Source: Flavobacteriales bacterium CG_4_9_14_3_um_filter_40_17 (lineage in GTDB: Bacteria > Bacteroidota > Bacteroidia > Flavobacteriales > Flavobacteriaceae). From it: DNA of 52,654 nucleotides. Below, piece after piece: positions 50,976 to 52,654 of the stretch. Position 1 is the first letter of the stretch; each line of letters opens with the position of its first letter. The stretch spans positions 1 to 52,654 of the forward strand of contig PFUR01000072.1 of assembly GCA_002790195.1 (NCBI GenBank), read 5' to 3'. The translations under genes and the position numbers were made by a program. The notes under the pieces were generated by a model, which searched no databases, was not told where the DNA came from, and saw only the letters and a program-made list of their open reading frames with translations.

Positions 50976-52654
50976 AGCTTGTATTTTACGGTAAAAAGAT
51001 AGATTCTCGGCAAGATAAAAATTGTTTGCTCGCTCGATAGAATTTCCGAAAAACTGTTGTTACTTTTAGTGGGGTTATTTAAAAAATTGGTCACATTAAA
51101 CTCAAATCCCCACGGGCTTTTTTTGTTTTGATAGGTTAGCGAAGCGTTTCCGGTCTCAAAACGGAAAGTTTGGTCTGAAATCACGTTTCGGTTCGTGTTG
51201 TTTGAATAGTCAGCGCGGAGAGTCCAGTTTTCGATAAATTCGTAATTTAATTCTGCTTCAAAAGCTTCATTTTCAAATCTTGATAAATTTTGGGCAGATG
51301 AAAACGAGTTCCAATTCTTTCTAAATCCTGCTTTTAGCGTAGGGAATTTTTTGAAATTTGTTTTGACACTTCCGCCCATGCTCGTGTTGATGTTCGTATT
51401 CTTGCTGTTCAATCCGTTTACATCTTGAAAATAATCGGAATGGCTCCAACGCGGTTCAAACAAGAGTGTGAATTTGTAAAGTATTTTACTGATTCGGGCG
51501 GTAAAATTCCAGTTGTTTTCCGGATTGTCGGTCAGAAAGGGAGTCGTAAACCGATTGATGCCGGTTTGGCCAATTTGATTGCGCAAACTTCTTATTTTTC
51601 GGTTATAAGTCAGATTTGAAAAAATCATCAATCCTTTATAAACACTGGTTTTGTTATAGAACAAACTCGATGTATGAAACCTTTCCATGTTCAAAAACGG
51701 GTTGCCTCTTGACACAAGATTATACGATTGAAGCGTGAAATTTTTGGTAAAATCCTGCACGTCGGGCAATCGGTTGTTTAGTTTATAGCGGAAAGTGAGT
51801 TTTTCGGAATTGTTAAATTCTATTTCCGAATACCATTCGGGTTGAAACCGGATGTTTTCCGTGGTTTTCGTGTTGAGTTGATCGACATCCCAATTGTAAT
51901 AATGAACAAACATACTCGCTTTGTGCGTGCTGATCCCGAATCTGAATTTGTATTCCAAACCCGTATAAAAATCGTTGAATCGCAGTGCGGTTTCGTTTCC
52001 AAAACCATTGTCGGCAAAGTCATTGACGGAATCATCGGACAGCAATTGCTTTTCGGAGGTCAAAAGTCTTTCTTCGGAATAAGTATTGCCTGCTATGGCA
52101 TAAATATGATTGTTGGGGTTTACAATCCAATAGTACTTGAAAAGCGCATCGAAGTTGTTGGCAGTTTTCTTTTTGATTTGTTCAACAATAATCGGGTCAT
52201 CGGGTTGCAAAGGAATCAAACCGGGTAAAAAAGGTTGGTTGGTAATCCAATTATTCCGAGGAGTTTCCCGATTATAGCCGTGGCTCACGACCAACGAAGT
52301 AGTGTGATTTGGATCTATTGAGCGATGCCATTCCGCGTATTGCTTGAGTTCAAAATTATCGGCATTCCGGTCTGTATCGAACAGCGTTGTACTCGCGCCA
52401 TCAAAGATATCCAATAACCGTTCGTCCGAATTATCGGAAGCTTTTACGTTCAAATCGTAATACCATTTTGAATCTCTGTTGGGCGAATAATCCACGCGGA
52501 ATTTACCCATCCCGAGCGTGTTGTTTGTTTTCCCGCGTTCCAATCGATTTTCGATTTGTGTCCCGGTGTCTAACAAAAACTGATTAAAAGTAGCTGAACG
52601 ATTGCGCATCAGTCGGTTGGAAAAAATGCCGTAACCAGACAGTGCAACTTTGCT
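50972..52654 (-). CDS. TonB-dependent receptor-like outer-membrane protein, N-terminus outside the window
   Basis: A 560-residue partial open frame that runs off the right edge, so the signal peptide, any carboxypeptidase-like domain and the plug are missing. What is visible is a beta-barrel rich in aromatic-ended strands separated by Asn/Asp loops (for example GMGKFRVDYSPNRDSKWYYDLNVK and LTFRYKLNNRLPDV), ending with FILPRIYLFTVKYKL, a typical outer-membrane C-terminus. The repetitive strand pattern and size fit TonB-dependent receptor-like barrels of Bacteroidota. No ligand can be inferred. Its stop overlaps dnaE's stop by four bases. Confidence 0.8.
   Translation of the reverse strand, partial: SKVALSGYGIFSNRLMRNRSATFNQFLLDTGTQIENRLERGKTNNTLGMGKFRVDYSPNRDSKWYYDLNVKASDNSDERLLDIFDGASTTLFDTDRNADNFELKQYAEWHRSIDPNHTTSLVVSHGYNRETPRNNWITNQPFLPGLIPLQPDDPIIVEQIKKKTANNFDALFKYYWIVNPNNHIYAIAGNTYSEERLLTSEKQLLSDDSVNDFADNGFGNETALRFNDFYTGLEYKFRFGISTHKASMFVHYYNWDVDQLNTKTTENIRFQPEWYSEIEFNNSEKLTFRYKLNNRLPDVQDFTKNFTLQSYNLVSRGNPFLNMERFHTSSLFYNKTSVYKGLMIFSNLTYNRKIRSLRNQIGQTGINRFTTPFLTDNPENNWNFTARISKILYKFTLLFEPRWSHSDYFQDVNGLNSKNTNINTSMGGSVKTNFKKFPTLKAGFRKNWNSFSSAQNLSRFENEAFEAELNYEFIENWTLRADYSNNTNRNVISDQTFRFETGNASLTYQNKKSPWGFEFNVTNFLNNPTKSNNSFSEILSSEQTIFILPRIYLFTVKYKL

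Noticed and set aside
1-52654. CRISPR arrays, rRNA genes, insertion sequences or prophage
   Set aside because: No regularly spaced repeats, no transposase or integrase motifs and no rRNA-like stretches were seen.

Overview
This 52.7 kb window is a chromosomal segment of a Bacteroidota bacterium, most likely class Flavobacteriia. The evidence is direct. Coding regions lack Shine-Dalgarno sequences. Promoter boxes fit the phylum consensus TTG/TTTG-N17-23-TAnnTTTG. Gene types are typical: a GTP-dependent PEP carboxykinase, a DnaQ-DnaE fused polymerase III, an ExbB/ExbD/ExbD cluster, a MerTP fusion and a large TonB-dependent-receptor-type barrel. It reads as ordinary host chromosome with small accessory patches. 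There is no phage, insertion sequence, CRISPR array or rRNA.

Layout. 1-5.4 kb: the 3' part of a membrane pyrophosphatase, small zinc/YHS/Rieske-like proteins, greA, an S10 peptidase and an AT-rich zinc-ribbon membrane gene broken at a 9-A run. 5.5-13.1 kb: prolyl oligopeptidase, PlsC, MtgA, an FAD oxidoreductase, and a marR-nitroreductase-yceI operon with a clear double operator. 13.4-17.0 kb: PEP carboxykinase and an AspT/YidE-type transporter. 17.2-22.6 kb: a heavy-metal island (ArsR-type regulator, MerTP, an 11-cysteine 66-residue protein, a copper-type P1B ATPase, a small barrel protein and an aquaglyceroporin), preceded by a decayed heptamer array. 22.6-25.6 kb: tRNA-Gly, tRNA-Leu and mutS. 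25.8-30.3 kb: HAD phosphatase-bioD-bioA with ATGA overlaps, then a SET-domain protein and a three-residue-intact ketosynthase. 30.4-41.3 kb: mostly housekeeping metabolism (acyl-CoA dehydrogenase, CYTH, peroxiredoxin-like, cytochrome c, hydrolase, thioesterase, DMT transporter, ArsC-like, DinB, retropepsin, TatD, acyltransferase, asparaginase), two tiny unlisted reading frames, a possible noncoding RNA and tRNA-Ser. 41.4-46 kb: exbB-hypothetical-exbD-exbD, a membrane protein and rpoN. 46.6-52.7 kb: dnaE, convergent with a truncated outer-membrane receptor.

The most interesting parts are the metal island and the biotin-linked cluster. In the metal island an interspersed palindrome appears to have been inserted in frame into merTP, and the ArsR operator sits exactly on the -33 element. 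In the biotin cluster SET and ketosynthase genes follow bioA. Smaller regulatory findings are the twin MarR operator, a hairpin in the greA leader and a multi-hairpin RNA candidate at 37.56-37.73 kb. No single element could be shown to be a wholly new system from sequence alone. Family assignments come from recognising motifs by eye, without database searches.
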